From Ehretia macrophylla (taxonomy: Eukaryota; Streptophyta; Magnoliopsida; Boraginales; Ehretiaceae): a stretch of 64,000 nucleotides of DNA. Below, piece after piece: positions 9,896 through 23,800 of this stretch. The stretch is from the NCBI GenBank assembly GCA_037974665.1, contig CM075782.1, positions 45,109,851 to 45,173,850 of the forward strand. The letters run 5' to 3'. The position numbers and the translations under genes are program-made. The first letter of the stretch is position 1. Each line of letters opens with the position of its first letter. Under the pieces are notes generated by a model, which saw nothing but the letters and a program-made list of their open reading frames with translations, did not search any database and was not told where the DNA came from.

Positions 9896-10320
9896 GGGTT
9901 TGTGCATGGCTTGACATCCAATATTCTCAACAAGGTATATTATTCTTATATTTTTTGTGTATATATTTTTGAGAAGTCTGCTAATATGAGAAATTGATCA
10001 GGATTTTTCAGAATTTTCAAATTGGACTTGTTCTATCCGGATTTAAAGGTTCGTGTTCGTCTATCAATTTGAATAATATTTGTCAAATATAATTCAAAGT
10101 TAATTTCATGTATGTTTTAAGTTGCACAATTTTTTACAGATATCATTTTCTGTTTTGAATAAGATGTTCTTGGATTGTTTTGTTGTGTATCTTTGTCATG
10201 TTGTCAAACTCATGCACGATAATTCTCACTCATAGAATTATATAGCTCTTTTACCTAATAATCTATTACGTAAATTTTAAAATGCAATAACATTTAACAA
10301 ATTGTTCAGTGCATCATTTC

Positions 10321-10927
10321 ATGGAGTCAAATCGTGAATGGATGTATCAGAAATGGATTGACGGTAATCTTAATGAGGCCTTTATCCAAGGTGTTTTGGA
10401 TTTTGCATCCTTCGCAAGCAACCAACATTATTATATGGATGGCAACAAGATAAAATGTCCATGTGTAAGATGTCGGAACTAAAAATTCCAAACAACAGGA
10501 ACTGTGGTAGATCATCTGTATCAAAAGGGTTTTATGCCTTTTTACTATCAATGGATTACACAAGGCGAACATGTGTATAACAATTATGTTCCAAGTGCAC
10601 AAACTTGGGCGTATAATCAAGAGCAACATGTTGGTGAAACGAATAATTACAGAACATTGGTTTTTTGACGTTGCCGGTCCGCAGTTCACCAACGATTACA
10701 ATGTTGAGGTTAATGAAGAACCTAACATGAAAGCACAGGAATTTTTTGAGTTGTTGAATGTCGTTGATAGGCCATTGTTTGATGTTTGTGCAAAACTTAC
10801 TCAATTGTCAGCCATGGCTTGAAACATGAATATGAAGTCCGAGCATAATATGAACAACTCCTTATTTAACAAGTTCATTGTAGAATTAATGGAAGTGTTG
10901 CCTGAGAATCATAACTTGCTTGAAAAC
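10321..10927 (+). pseudogene. TNP2-type transposase, N-terminal part
   Basis: ATG at 10321 opens MESNREWMYQKWIDG. FIQGVLDFA, YMDGNKIKCPCVRCRN and VVDHLYQKGFMPFY follow: the Transpos_assoc domain found at the N-terminus of plant CACTA TNP2-like proteins, with its Cys cluster kept. A TAA stop follows CRN, and a frame change occurs before EEPNMKAQEFFELLNVVDRP. The coding sequence is cut at 10927 inside '...NHNLLEN' by the LTR retrotransposon and resumes at 20881 with LYRFKQLMKPLGLGY. Removing the insertion and one copy of the 5-bp duplication gives a continuous frame across the junction. Confidence 0.9.
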
Positions 10928-13751
10928 TGTCACGACCCCATCTTCTTAATTACTATAATAGCATCTGATATCATACTAAACGGCAAGAAAATAGATATAA
11001 TCAGACTTATAATAACCTTGAACATCTTGGATCGTGATGCCACGAGTTTAAGAAGATCGCTCATCTTAGGTCCGCTAAGGCACAAGTTACTAGCTCGAGC
11101 TCTAATGTCCATAAAACCAAGAAGCTAATATTACCATTACAACACCTATTTTTAAGCTAATTCTAACAAAGCACATTATACAAACTTCATCACTAATAAT
11201 TAAGTTCATAACCACCAGAATTACACTTATAAGACCTGGGTTCAATTGTTCATTCATAGTTCCAACCCAAACCAACCCCTAGGTTACAAAAGAATAAGGG
11301 ATCAAATTAAATACAGTCTTAGAATCCAAAAGGTTAATATATTACATCACGTTGTCTAACTTACAACATAATCTCCTATTACAAAAGTTATAGCTACAAC
11401 AACATGCAAGTAAATTTCAATAGCATAAGCACGACCTGATAGTTAGAGAACCTCCTGTATCAACTTGTGAAGTTGGCTTGAATCCAAGTTCACCAGTATT
11501 GTTATAAAGAGAGAGAAAGCTACACCTAACTCAGTGAGGGATATGGAAAAATGGTGTTTTCGCAAACATTTTAACCTTTAGGAAATATTTTTGAAAAGTC
11601 ATGCCATGCTCATACAAACAGTTGATAAGAAACAAGGTAAAAACCTAATAAAGAACTAGTTTGAGCATGTATAAACAAGTACTACTAGCAGAGAACGTAT
11701 ATCCTGAACATTTAATGAAGATGTAACCAAGCATGTTAATAACAAAATTAAACATATGAACAAGTAATCAACTCTTCTCCTTGAATAAGAGTGGTTGAAC
11801 ATATAATCAGAGGATACGGGCAACGCTTTCCTCCGAGGGACCTCAAGGCACCAAGCGAGAATAGTTGCAATTGCTGGAGATGCGGGCAACACTTTCCTCC
11901 GAGGACCTCAAGGGACCAAGTGAGAATGGTTGCAAATGTTAGAGATGGACAATCTCGCTGCTTCATCAATATCATAACCCCATACGTCAAATTACGAGGA
12001 TGAAATCCGGATATACACCGTAATGTCACGGTAGCCTGTCCATCCTGGCAAACCCAATGCCGCCCAGGCGACACTGGAACTTCTACCATGGGGTCCATTA
12101 TATTGCTTAATTATATCATTTATATAACTTCCATCTCTTCAAGGAGAATTCACCAAGCGAGAGTGGATTTCAAAGGTAGAAACAAGCTCGGAAGCAACAA
12201 ATTAGGTTGCCGTCGGTTAGTGATAACAATTTAAACACATGTCAATATAAGCATAATCCAATTAGAGTTCATGTAACTTATAAACATGCATGAGAAGATC
12301 AACCAAGCAGGATTCCTCTGATGGCCAAGCATGGTCACGAATGCAACAAGAAATTCATGCTAATTCGATGCTCATGGCTAGGTTCTAATGTAATATATTT
12401 ACATGTGTAAGGTAAAGGTTAAATTTTATGCTCAACGCTTACCAATTAAGTTACCAAAAAAAGTTCATGGAATAAATTAGAAACAAAGGGACAAAGTGTG
12501 CAAAGAAAGAGGCAAAATAAGCTAAGCAAGCGAAATGAAATAGGGGAGTTACACAAGACCTAAATTAAACAGTTAGTTTCCTTATGTTATCAACCTCCAA
12601 ATAACTTTAATTTGGTATATAATCGAATCTTATTGAATGTAGATAGTTCTAGAATCAAACGGAATGCAATTCGGAGTTGAATTGAGTGAGTTATGGCCTT
12701 TAGAAAAATGTTGCGCAAATCTGTCAAACCCGAAGCCTCTCCAGCGGACGAGGGGTCCTCCACCGGTCGACCGGTGGAGGGGGGGTAATCCGGTCGTGCC
12801 AAATCTGTTTGTGAACGCTACAGTGTAACAAATGCATGAATTTTCCTTTTCTTGCTTCTTTTGCTATGCCAATCAAAGCCATCTCTTAATCCTTTCACCA
12901 AACATAAATTCCACACAACTACAACTCCAAAATCACAACTTAACAAGCTATAAACAACAAATACAAGCTATATGTATCCTATCATATATAAAACACATCT
13001 ACATCCTTATTCAACCCTTCCAACTCTTCCACACAAGTTCATAAAAATTCTTAGATCTACAACACAAAGTACACACAATCATCACCATGAGCTCCATATG
13101 TACATATAAACAAGATTAATCAATATATCTACATCCTAAAATTGGATGAGCTTTAAAACTTTTAAATGAAAATTCCTCCATCTTAGATGTTGAGCAAAGA
13201 AGCAAAAGATGTATTAGAACTTGCTAGCAAATGCAAAAGAATGGTTGAAATAGCCTAAAGCTCTATTCTCTCCTCTTCTTCTTCTTAATTTCTTCTTCTC
13301 CTTCTTCTTTCTTATCTCTCTTTCTTTCCTCCTTGGTCGAATTTCTGAGTGTGGTCTGTGTAGTGTGTGTATCGTGTGAGTGTGTGTGTTGTAAAATTTT
13401 TGTGTGTATGTGTGATGTAATGTGTGTTGGTGGATAATATCTAAAAGCCCAAAAGACTAGAGTGCCCTCCAACTAAATGCCTATCTTCTAGTTGGCCATT
13501 TTAGTTCTAATTCAATTATTTAGTTAGCTAGTGCATGCAATATGATTTAATTGTTATCTACATTACCTAAATCACTCAAAGACACGTAATTAAATTTAAC
13601 TGCACGTTAAATGAAACATCTGCACTTAAAACGATGTAAATGCCTATTAATTAATATACTTGCATATTAAATGATGCAAAAATATATGAAATGTTATGAA
13701 ATGCACACGGGTACTATATGAGTTTTGTACGGCTCGGTACAGGGTCTCACA
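10928..13751 (-). repeat. left LTR (3' LTR of the minus-strand element)
   Basis: This is 2824 bp bounded by TG...CA and nearly collinear with 15498-18079 plus 20588-20875. By eye the two LTRs differ at scattered bases and a few short indels, including a roughly 40-bp stretch near 17520-17580 that is missing here. Inside, a 64-bp motif ('gggcaacgctttcctccgag') is tandemly repeated at about 11815-11945. A pyrimidine/CA-rich region at 13260-13440 corresponds on the minus strand to the purine-rich leader seen also at 9040-9150. Confidence 0.92.
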
Positions 13752-13764
13752 TCCTCCCCTCCTT
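13752..13764 (-). promoter_or_regulatory. polypurine tract
   Basis: On the minus strand this reads AAGGAGGGGAGGA directly before the LTR start TGTGAGACC. It is the expected primer for plus-strand DNA synthesis and confirms that the element runs on the minus strand. Confidence 0.85.
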
Positions 13765-14479
13765 AACAGAATTGCGCCTTCGCAATTCCTCATTCATTCT
13801 CGGAACAACATGAATGCTGAAAGCAACCCAAAAATCTCAACCAAAAGAATAAGAATCTGGTTCCATGAAAATAGTGAGGCAATCATGAATGCATCACCTC
13901 TTATAAGAATTCCAATGATCGTTGAGGGAGAATACCGTTTAATAACCCCAAATAAGAACTCCAGATAATACTGTATAAGAATCCCGAACATGACTATCAC
14001 ATAAGTATATTGAACAAGAATTCCAGATAGAAGTGCTGAATATCAAAGACCAACATCAATAAGAATTCCCCGGATAAGAAAACTAACATAGGAATATTGA
14101 TTACGAGTTCTATATTAAAATACCAAAGAAAATACCAAATAAGAACTTCCCAACGATAATGCCTGGTAGGAATACGAATGAAGAATACCGAAGAAGAATC
14201 CCGACTAAGAATCCCAACGAAGAATGCCGAATTATAAGTACTGAATACCAATTCCTGAGTAGAAGTTCTTCATACTACTCAATCACGAGTTCGATACCAT
14301 GTTAACTTCATATACTACTCTATCACAAACTTAATATCATGCACACAGGGCTTCAATGATGTAAAACAACTTCCTACTTGCATACTAACACGTTGCACTC
14401 AAAATAATATAAGAAAGGTACGGGCAACTTCGAGGTCAATCAATATTTTAGCTCATAGGTTTATAAATATGGTTTACCT

Positions 14480-15110
14480 TCAACCATGGCTATTGCCTAC
14501 AGTCCGAACACGATTCCTCTGCCATCTAGGACATTCCTTGACTCGGTGTTGGTCACTCCCACATCCAAGGCACCTGCTAGACTTTTTCCAACACTGGGCT
14601 TCAGTGTGCCCTTTTTGGTTGCAATGAGTATACATGACGATCTGAGAAGTAGTCACACTTGCTGATGTACCACGAGTTGACTGGGTGGCTAAGGTTTCTT
14701 GTTGTGGTCTAGCATCAACTGGTCCTTCTTGACTCTGGCCATGACTCTGAGTGGCTTTACCAATGGTTAGCCCTTGTGTTTTCCTCCATTTTGGGCAGTC
14801 TTTATTCTGACCCCTACTCGGTTGACCCGACCCTGGCATTTCTTCTTTCTTTCCTTTCTCCGCTATTGTTGCAGCAAAAAAGGCCTCACCGTAGGTAGAA
14901 AGCTGTAGAAGAACCAAGTTGTCTTGAATCTCTGGCCTCAACCCTTGAATAAACCTTCAGATTCTCTTTTTTGTAGTATGTACTATTCCTGGGGCATAAT
15001 GTGATAGTTGATTGAACCGGGCTTCATACTACACAACAGTCAGATCCCCTTGTTTGAAAGTCATGAACTCATTCCTCATAAGTTTTCCGTTGATCCCGAG
15101 GGTTCTTTCA
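14480..15110 (-). pseudogene. retrotransposon gag remnant with zinc knuckles
   Basis: The open frame 14941-14480 on the minus strand begins MRPEIQDNLVLLQLSTYGEA, the end of a retrotransposon gag domain. A Gln/Ser/Thr-rich linker and two CCHC knuckles near the C-terminus follow. The second (CLGCGSDQHRVKEC) keeps all C-x2-C-x4-H-x4-C ligands; the first (YTHCNQKGHTEAQC) has lost its first Cys. Upstream, at 14942-15110, degraded gag text (FKQGDLTVV, YEARFNQLS) is readable across stops. Gag would form the cytoplasmic particle that packages element RNA. No pol domain follows. This copy is inactive. Confidence 0.85.
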
Positions 15111-15482
15111 ACCATTCTTACTTCACCAAAAAGAGGCACCCCAATATGATATGTACATATGCAATTATGTCAAGAACAAGTATGTATACATGTAGTTATA
15201 TTACATGAAAAACAATTGTAACATAATGCATAATTATTATGTGATGCTACATTGTCACTAAAGTACAAACTAGCATATAGATTTCATAATGACAAGAAGT
15301 AGTTATAGCATGAAAGTTACATAAGATTCACACAAGCATGTATAACACGTAACTTTATGTAAGCATATCAAACACATAAGCTTATGTAAACATACTTAGA
15401 CTTCCAAGCATGTTCCTATCCAAGGTCTTCTACCCGCAGACTAGGGTTTCTAAACCCAGACGACGCCTAGCTAACTAGCTAA

Positions 15483-15494
15483 GCTCTGATACCA
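15483..15494 (-). promoter_or_regulatory. primer-binding site (initiator tRNA-Met)
   Basis: On the minus strand this reads TGGTATCAGAGC, complementary to the 3' end of plant initiator tRNA-Met and the commonest plant primer-binding site. It lies 3 bp inside the right-hand LTR (15498), as expected for the 5' LTR of a minus-strand element. Confidence 0.92.
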
Positions 15495-15497
15495 CTC

Positions 15498-18400
15498 TGT
15501 CACGACCCCATCTTCTTAATTACTATAATAGCATCTGATATCATACTAAACGGCAAGAAAATAGATATAATCAAACTTATAATAACCTTGAACATCTGGG
15601 ATCGTGATGCCACGGATTTAAGAAGATCACTCCTCTTAGGTCCGCTAAGGCCCAAGTTACTAGCTCGAGCTCTAATGTCCATAAAACCAAGAAGCTAATA
15701 TTACCATTACAACGCCTATTTTTAAGCTAATTCTAACAAAGCACATTATACAAACTTCATCACTAATAATTAAGTTCATAACCACCAGAATTACACTTAT
15801 AAGACCTAGGTTCAATTGTTCATTCATAGTTCCAACGCAAACCAACCCCTAGGTTACAAAAGAATAAGAGATCAAATTAAATACAGTCTTAGAATCCAAA
15901 AGGTTAATATATTACATCACGTTGTCTAACTTACAACATAATCTCCTATTACAAAAGTTATAGCTACAACAACATGCAAGTAGATTGCAATAGCATAAGC
16001 ACGACTTGATAGTTAGAGAATCTCCTGTATCAACTTGTGAAGTTGGCTTGAATCCAAGTTCACATGTATTGTTATAAAGAGAGAGTGAGCTACACCTAAC
16101 TCAGTGAGGGATATGGAAAAATGGGGTTTTCTCAAAGATTTTACCCTTTAGGAAATATTTTTGAAAATTCATGCCATGCACATACAAACAGTTGATAAGA
16201 AACAAGGTAAAAACCTGATAAAGAACTAGTTTGAGCATGTATAAACAAGAACTACTAGCAGAGAATGTATATCCCAAACATTTAATGAAGATGTAACCAA
16301 GCATGTTAATAACAAAATTAAACATGTGAACAAATAATCAACTCTTCTCCCTGAATGAGAGTGGTTGAACATATAATCAGAGGATACGGGCAACGCTTTC
16401 CTCCGAGGACCTCAAGGGACCAAGTGAGAATTGTTGCAATTGTTGGAGATGCGGGCAACACTTTCCTTCGAGGACCTCAAGGGACTAAGTGAGAATGGTT
16501 GCAAATGTTAGAGATGGCCAATCTCGCTGCTTCATCAATATCGTAACCCCATACGTCAAATTACGAGGATGAAATCCGGATATACACCCTAATGCCACAG
16601 TAGTCTGTCCGTCCTGGCAAGCCCAATGCCGCCCAGGCGGTACCGAAAATTTTACCATGGGGTCCATTATATTGCTTAATTATATCATTTATATAAATTT
16701 CATCTCTCCAAGGAGAATTCACCAACCGAGAGTGGATTTCAAAGGTAGAAACAAGCTCGGAAGCAACAAAGTAGGTTGCCGCCGGTTAGTGATAACAATT
16801 TAAACACATATCAATAAAAGCATAATCCAATTAGAGTTCATGTAACTTATAAACATGCATGAGAAGATCAACCAAGCAGGATTCCTCTGATGGCTAAGCA
16901 TGGTCACGAATGCAACAAGAAATTCATGCTAATTTGGTGCTTATGGCTAGGTTCTAATACAATATATTTACATGTACAAGGTAAATGTTAAATTTTATGT
17001 TCAATGCTTACCAATTAAGTTACCAAAAAAAGTTCATGGAATAAATTAGAAACAAAGGGACAAAGTGTGCAAAGAAAGAGGCAATATAGGCTAAGCAAGC
17101 GAAGTGAAATAAGGGAGTTACACAAGACCTAAATTAAATAGTTAGTTTCCCTATGTTATCAACCTCCAAATAACTTTATTTTGGTTCAGAATTGAAGCTT
17201 ATCGAATGTAGATAGTTCTAGAATCAAACGGAATGCAATTCAGAGTTGAATTGAGTGAGTTATGACCTTTAGAAAAATGTTGCGCAAATTTGTCAAACCC
17301 GAAGCCTCTCCAGCGGACGAGGGGTCCTCCACCGGTCGACCAGTGGAGGGGGGTAGTCCGGTTGTACCAAATCTGTTTGTGAACACTACAGTGCAACAAA
17401 TGCACGAATTTTCCTTTTCTTGCTTCTTTTGCTATGCCAATCAAAGTCATCTCTTAACCCTTTCACCAAACATAAATTCCACACAACTACAACTCCAAAA
17501 TCACAACTTAACAAGTTATGCTTCAACATAAATTCAACAAGAACACCTACTAAATCCAATAGACTTTGTCTTTCGATTTCAACAACAAATACAAGTTATA
17601 TGCATGCTATCATATATAAAACACATCTACATCCTCATTCAACTATTCCACACAAGTTCATAAAAATTCTTAAATCTACAACACAAAGTACACACAATCA
17701 TCACCATGAGCTCCATATGTACATATAAACAAGATTAATCAATATATCTATATCCTAAAATTGGATGAGCTTTAAAACCTTTAAATGAAAATTCCCTCAC
17801 CTTAGATGTTGAGCAAAGAAACAAAAGATGTGTTAGAACTTGCTAGCAAATGCAAAAGAATGGTTGAAATAGCTTAACCTACCTTCTCTCCTCTTCTTCT
17901 TCTTCATTTCTTCGTCTCCTTCTTCTTTCTTCTCTTTTTTTTTCCTCCTTGGTCGAATTTCTGAGTGTGGTGTGTGTAGTGTGTGTATCATGTAAGTGTG
18001 TGTGTTGCAGAATTTTTGTGTATGTTTGTGGTGTAATGTGTGTTGGTGGATAATATCTAAAAGCCCAAAAGACTAGAGTTGTGACGCCCGAGATTTAGCC
18101 ATGCATTCAATTACTGTTGCATCCCTTGTTTGCGCATTTACTTCTGTGTTTTACTAACTGACTTTTGTGACTACTATTCACGCCGTTTTTAAACTGCATT
18201 CTATTAGTGAATTAACATTTTTATTAAATCATATTAATTGTTAGAGTAGTGGGAAAAATGTGCAATTGAGCTAGAAGTGATAGGAGAGCTCATTTAGAAA
18301 ATGATTTTTGTAGTTGAATGAATAATGTTACGTAACTAACTTAGAGATTTAATTAGCTAGCTCACATCCTTCACTTTAGGCTCGTTTTAAGCTTACTACG

Positions 18401-20875
18401 CGCATTATATTAGACCACTTAAGCACCCAAACAAGACCCCACCCTAGCTTAGTCAATATATAGTCTTATAAGCTCCTAAAATACAAGAAAAAAAAATAAA
18501 AAGCTGAAAAACAGGAGCTAAACCCGACAGCCCCTTTTTGCACTTGGGAGGAATTTTTCATCTTCAATTTTTCACTTCAAGCCAAGCCAAGCCAAGCTAG
18601 GAGCACATAGTTTAGGGTGTTTGCAAGCCTCCCAAGAGCTCCTTTGCGCATTGGTGAGGGATTTCATGGCTTATTTTCGCATTTCTAAATAGTTGCCATT
18701 TTTCTTGATTTGTTGAAAATGTGATCAAATGCTATTGTATTAATTATCTATGCTATTATACCTTGTATATGAATGCTAGAGAACATATTTGAGCCATCGT
18801 TTCACTTTTTAAACGGTTGGAATCGTTAGTTTGATTCATAAGGTGAATAGTGACGAAAATTATAGGGTTTTGTGAAATTGCGCGCTTTAACTTGATTCAA
18901 TGCTCCTAATAGTTGCCTTAGGTGCTAATGAAGGTAGTCTAATAGCCCCGTGCACTTGCATTGCTCTAGAATCGCATAAAACGTGAAATAGCCGACTTTA
19001 ACAAAGGGCTTTCGGGGTTAATGCGAATCCGGGTGGATTCGGGCTTCACTTCTAGTATTATTAGGCTACCTAGGTGCTATAGAAGCTTTGATAACCCTTG
19101 TTTGAATCCCGGATAGGGTATGTGTAGTTTAAAGCCATAAGAGGGAATTTGGGGCTTTCGGGGTATTTGCGGGCGTTTGAATGAATTAGAGGGTTGAGAG
19201 GGTTCCTTGAGGGTTAGTTAGAAAGTTGGGAGAGTTTTCCTTTGAAATGGAATCATTAACTTTGGTTTGGAAGAGAAATAGTTTGAAAAACAAAGGGGTT
19301 TAGGTGCAATTTTGGTTGACTCACGCTTCTAAACCCATGGCATGACTTCTTGGGTGTTTATATGTGGTTTCAAGTTGATTTGGAGCTTTTGGTATGATTC
19401 TATGCTCATCTTGTATATGTCCCTTTGTAAAACTACTTATTAGCTTATATAATTGCTTATATTCTAACTGCCTCGAGGTCAACCTACTTTGTTGATCCTC
19501 CTATGTGTTATTGCTTATATTATTGACATTAACTTGCCATTGTAAAGTGCATTGCATAGTGGTTGCGCAACCATAGTGTCAGGGGCGGATGTGTTGAATA
19601 TCGGCTGGGCGGCAGAGGGCTTGCCGGTGGATATTCAAACTCCGTGCCCTAGTCCCTCATTCGCCTGGTCCGGAGATTGCCAGGGGATGTTGGGTCGTAG
19701 GATTATCGGGGTACATCCGGAGTACACCCACTGGAGTGTTTGGGGTTATGCCGGCTTATCGTGATCGTGATCGTGGTTCGTGGATCGTGAATGAAGACCA
19801 GTGAAGATTGGTGTATAGGGGTTATGTGAAATGTATCCTTTTAAATGTGTGGTTATTTAAGCTATCATTGGTTCTTTAATTGTCTAATTGTTATTGTTGT
19901 TTAACTATATTACCTGTTGCATTGCACGCCCCGGGACTATATCCCTCACTGGGCAATAGTGGTTGCTCATACCTCGATATATGTTTCAGGAGACGCTGAG
20001 GGTGATCCCCAGCTTGTTGAGTTAGTTGAGGAGGAGGAAGTTCAAATTGATCCTTTACCTTAGTTGCTGTTCCTGATAGCTTGAGGTGGTTTAAATTCTT
20101 GCTGCTATATGGAAGGCTCATCTGTTTATCTTATGTCCTATTTTGTAGCCTGAGGGCTATGTATATGCTTGTTGTACAAGTTAAAGGATAGTTGATTGTG
20201 GTGTAGATTTGGAAGCCTATGTTTTGTAATAATTTAGGTTTCTACTTTTATTTATTTTGCATGCTTGGGAGTGAATGGCTTAATGTAGAATGTTTTATCT
20301 TCTAAGTATGTTTTAATGTTATCCTAGAATGTCATGTCTATTAAATTATGTTGTAAACAAAGTTACTTGCATGCTTGTGTGGTTTTGGAACTGTTGTTTG
20401 CTTCAACGCTCGGATGGCCTTGAATCTTTAAATATATATAGCCATGAAAAGTTTGTTTACCATGTAGTTACCTTATTTGCGAGTTTACAGGTTTTCAGAA
20501 TGTCCACGGTACAGGGGAGACTCTGTCCGTGTGTCGGGTCCGGACTTAACCTTTAGCTTGGGGGTTGGGTCAGGGCGTGACAAGAGTGCCCTCCAACTAA
20601 ATGCCTATCTTCTAGTTTGCCATTTTAGTTCTAATTCAATTATTTAGTTAGCTAGTGTATGCAATATGATTTAATTATTATCTACATTACCTAAATCACT
20701 AAAAGACACGTAATTAAATTTAACTGCACGTTAAACGAAGCATCTGCACGTAAAACAATGTAAATGCCTATTAATTAATATACTTGCATATTAAATGATG
20801 CAAAAATATATGAAATGTTATGAAATGCACACGGGCTCTATACGAGCTTTGTACGGCTCGGTACAGGGTCTCACA
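15498..20875 (-). repeat. right LTR (5' LTR), interrupted by a solo LTR
   Basis: The LTR body is 15498-18079 plus 20588-20875. At 'gactagagt' it is opened by a 2503-bp insertion flanked by AGAGT duplications. The undisturbed partner at 13460 reads 'gactagagtgccctcc', giving an exact empty-site comparison. Confidence 0.92.
18080..20582. mobile_element. solo LTR nested in the right LTR
   Basis: It begins TGTGACGCCCGAGATTTAGC and ends GGGTCAGGGCGTGACA, with terminal TG...CA and short inverted ends (TGTGACGCCC / GGGCGTGACA). It is flanked by AGAGT at 18075-18079 and 20583-20587. No internal region or second LTR is present, so it is a solo LTR left by recombination between two LTRs. No open frame has recognisable coding content. 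The block 'ggagactctgtccg...gtccggactta' near the right end is shared with the fragments at 9.2-9.9 kb, which suggests one gypsy-type family. Confidence 0.92.
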
Positions 20876-20880
20876 AAAAC

Positions 20881-23800
20881 CTTTATAGATTTAAGCAACT
20901 AATGAAGCCATTAGGGTTGGGATATTAGAAGATTGATGTTTGCATAAATGGATACACCTTATTTTACAAGGATCGGAGTCTCATAGAAAATTATCCACGG
21001 AGTGGTCACGCACGTTACAAGCATATATCTGGTGGTAAAAAATGGGGTAAGCCTATTTCCCACAAATAGTTAAGATATTTTCCTTTAACACCAAGGTTAA
21101 AAAGATTGTACATGTCAAATAATACAGTGAAAGACATGACGTGGCACAAAAATCACAATGTCGAGGATGGAAAAATTTGTTATCCATCAGATGCCAAAGC
21201 TTGGAAATATTTTGACTGTGTATATCTAGATTTCGCTGCAGAAGCAAAAAATGTTTGACTAGGCCTTTGTTCAAATGGTTTTAACCTATACAGCTCAAAT
21301 GCGCAACCTTATTCTTGTTGGCCCGTGATAATTACCCCATACAATCTTCCACCGTGGATGTGCATGAAGGATCCCGTAATATTTTTGACACTACTCATTC
21401 CTCTATGGTCGGATAGGACATTATGTTATGATATTTCAATGAAGACTAATTTTTATTTGAGGGCAGTCTTCATGTGGACAATAAATGACTTCTCGGCTTA
21501 TGGTATGTTGTCGGGTTAGAGTACACATGGGAGGTTATCGTGTCCTATTTGCATGAAAAAGACAAGAGTTTTTCGCTTACCAGCAGGGAATAAGCCTTCG
21601 TTTTTTTATTGTCATCGTCAATTCTTACCATAGAATAGCTCATTAAGACGTGACAAGAAAAATTTTATCAAGGATAAGCAGGAGATATCTACACCTCCAC
21701 CACGATTATCTGGGCAACAAATTTGGGAACGGGTGAAAATTTTCCCGTCAATCCAAGAGAGATCTTGCAAGAAGCTACATGGATTTGGTATAGAGCATAA
21801 TTGGACGAAAAGAAGTATATTTTGGGATTTGTCATACTAGAAAACTCACTTTGTTCGTCACAACTTAGACGTGATGCATATTGAGAAAAATATTTTCGAC
21901 AATGTCTTCAATACTATCATGGCTGTTAAGGGTAAGACTAAAGACAACCTTCAAGCTCGGAAAGACATGTCCACTTTTTGCAATCGTCCAGAATTGTGTG
22001 ATGACAATTCAAACAAGATCGGTGTATACACACTCCCTAGAGAAAAAAGAAAAGTGCTCCTACAATGGGTTGCAGGCATAAAATTTTCCAATGGTTATGC
22101 TTCTAATTTATCAAATTATGTCAACATGAAAGATTTGAAAATGTCACACATGAAGAGCCACGATTGTCATACCTTTATGGAGAGACTGTTTCCTATTGCA
22201 TTACGCGAGCTAATGCTGAAACAGGCTTCGGAGACATTTGCTGAGCTAAGCTTATTTTTTAGCAATCTATGTTGTTCAACTCTGCAAAGAACCGAATTGG
22301 AAAGGATGCAATATAATATAGTCATGACGCTGTGCAAACTGGAGAAGATGTTGTCTCCTGCATTTTTTGACTCAATGGACCACTTACCTGTCCATTTGGT
22401 TTATGAAGCGATATGTTGTGGACCTGTTCAATATCGGTGGATGTATCATTTCAAAAGGTTTTTGCAAGGTCTAAAGGAGATAGTTAAGAATAAGGCACGT
22501 GTGGAATGATCTATTTGTGAAACTTATCACGTCCTAGAGACTTCAACTTTCTATTCATATTATTTTGAATAACACATGTCAACTAAAAGCATAAGGTTAG
22601 GTCAAAACAACCAGTATAACGAGGTGGACTATCATGAGGGTTGTTTATCTATATTTACTTGTCCGGGTTGTCCAATTGAGACAGATGCAGAGGTCTCCCT
22701 ACTGGAAGATTATCTTCAGTTGGCGTACTTGTATGTAATCATGAATTGCCCAGAGATGCAGCCATATATTAGGTATATTTGCAATGATTGAGTATGCAAT
22801 ATCCTCTGTTGGGATTATCACACACAAAATTTTTAATGAGAAGCTTTAAAAATTTGTGCAGATTGTTTGAGGATTACTTGGAACAACAAAATGGCCCAAT
22901 GAACTAAAGAGATAGACAGTTGTTGTTTGACAGATCTTTCCCGAGATGGTTATATGGCCAGGTCAGTACACGTTTTGCAATTTTTGCCTATTCATTAAGG
23001 GCACTGGCCATATGAGTATTAACCCAATGTAGTTGTATTGCAATTAAGAGATAGGTATAACGTAGACGAGTGTGTGAAATATCTCTCCAAATGGCCACAT
23101 AGAAAGGCCCGCAAATGGTGTAGATACATGGTAAACGGATACAGGTTCTTTACGTTCGAATATGGGTCTTCAAAGTCCACGAACAATAGTGGAGTGTTTG
23201 TAAAAGATACCGGTGATGGTACAGCTGGGGAAATTGGGTACTATGATGTTTTTAAAGACATTATTGAACTTGAATATCCTAATCCAACAATGCAACATAC
23301 AAGAGTTGTTGTTTTTAAGTATGATTGGTATGATACCACAAATGATAGAGGTGTGAAGTCCAATCACAGGACCGGTTTGGTTGAGGTGAACGTGAAAAGA
23401 AGATATCCCAAGTATGAACCGTTTGTCTTCGCAGGTCAATCCCAACAAGTGTACTATTCTGTATATCCAGGGGCCAAGAGAGAACGAGTTGATTGGGTGG
23501 TCGTCGTTAAAATCCGGCCAAGACATTTCTATGACATGGAAAAACAGGAAATAAATGTGGATGATAATAAAAGCTTTCAATCGAATAACATGAATGTTCC
23601 CACAGTAGAGCCAAATGATTTCGATTCTAATTCACATATTAATTATTCAGTTGTAGACACTAAAATAACAAAAGAATATCTTAATGTCGAACATGGAGAT
23701 GTAGAAGCATATGTAGATGACAAAGAAGACGAGCATGATGATGATGATGACGATGATGATGGTGATGATGATGATGACGATGATGATGACGACGATGAGG

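Larger units (their letters stand above)
10928..20875 (-). mobile_element. nested LTR retrotransposon, gag-only, minus strand
   Basis: The element starts TGTCACGACC at 10928 and ends GGTCTCACA at 20875, flanked by the 5-bp duplication AAAAC at 10923-10927 and 20876-20880. Two 2.8-kb LTRs (10928-13751 and 15498-20875, the latter carrying a 2.5-kb insertion) enclose only about 1.75 kb of internal DNA. The primer-binding site beside the right LTR and the polypurine tract beside the left LTR fix the orientation as minus. The interior holds only a gag remnant. It lacks protease, reverse transcriptase, RNase H and integrase, so it moved with help from a related element. The gag zinc knuckles and tRNA-Met primer fit a Ty3/gypsy relative. 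Confidence 0.93.

Noticed and set aside
10571..11128. Two plus-strand frames at 10.6-11.1 kb as a separate gene
   Set aside because: The first is part of the TNP2 coding trace; the second crosses the retrotransposon boundary at 10928, and its C-terminal part reads LTR sequence.
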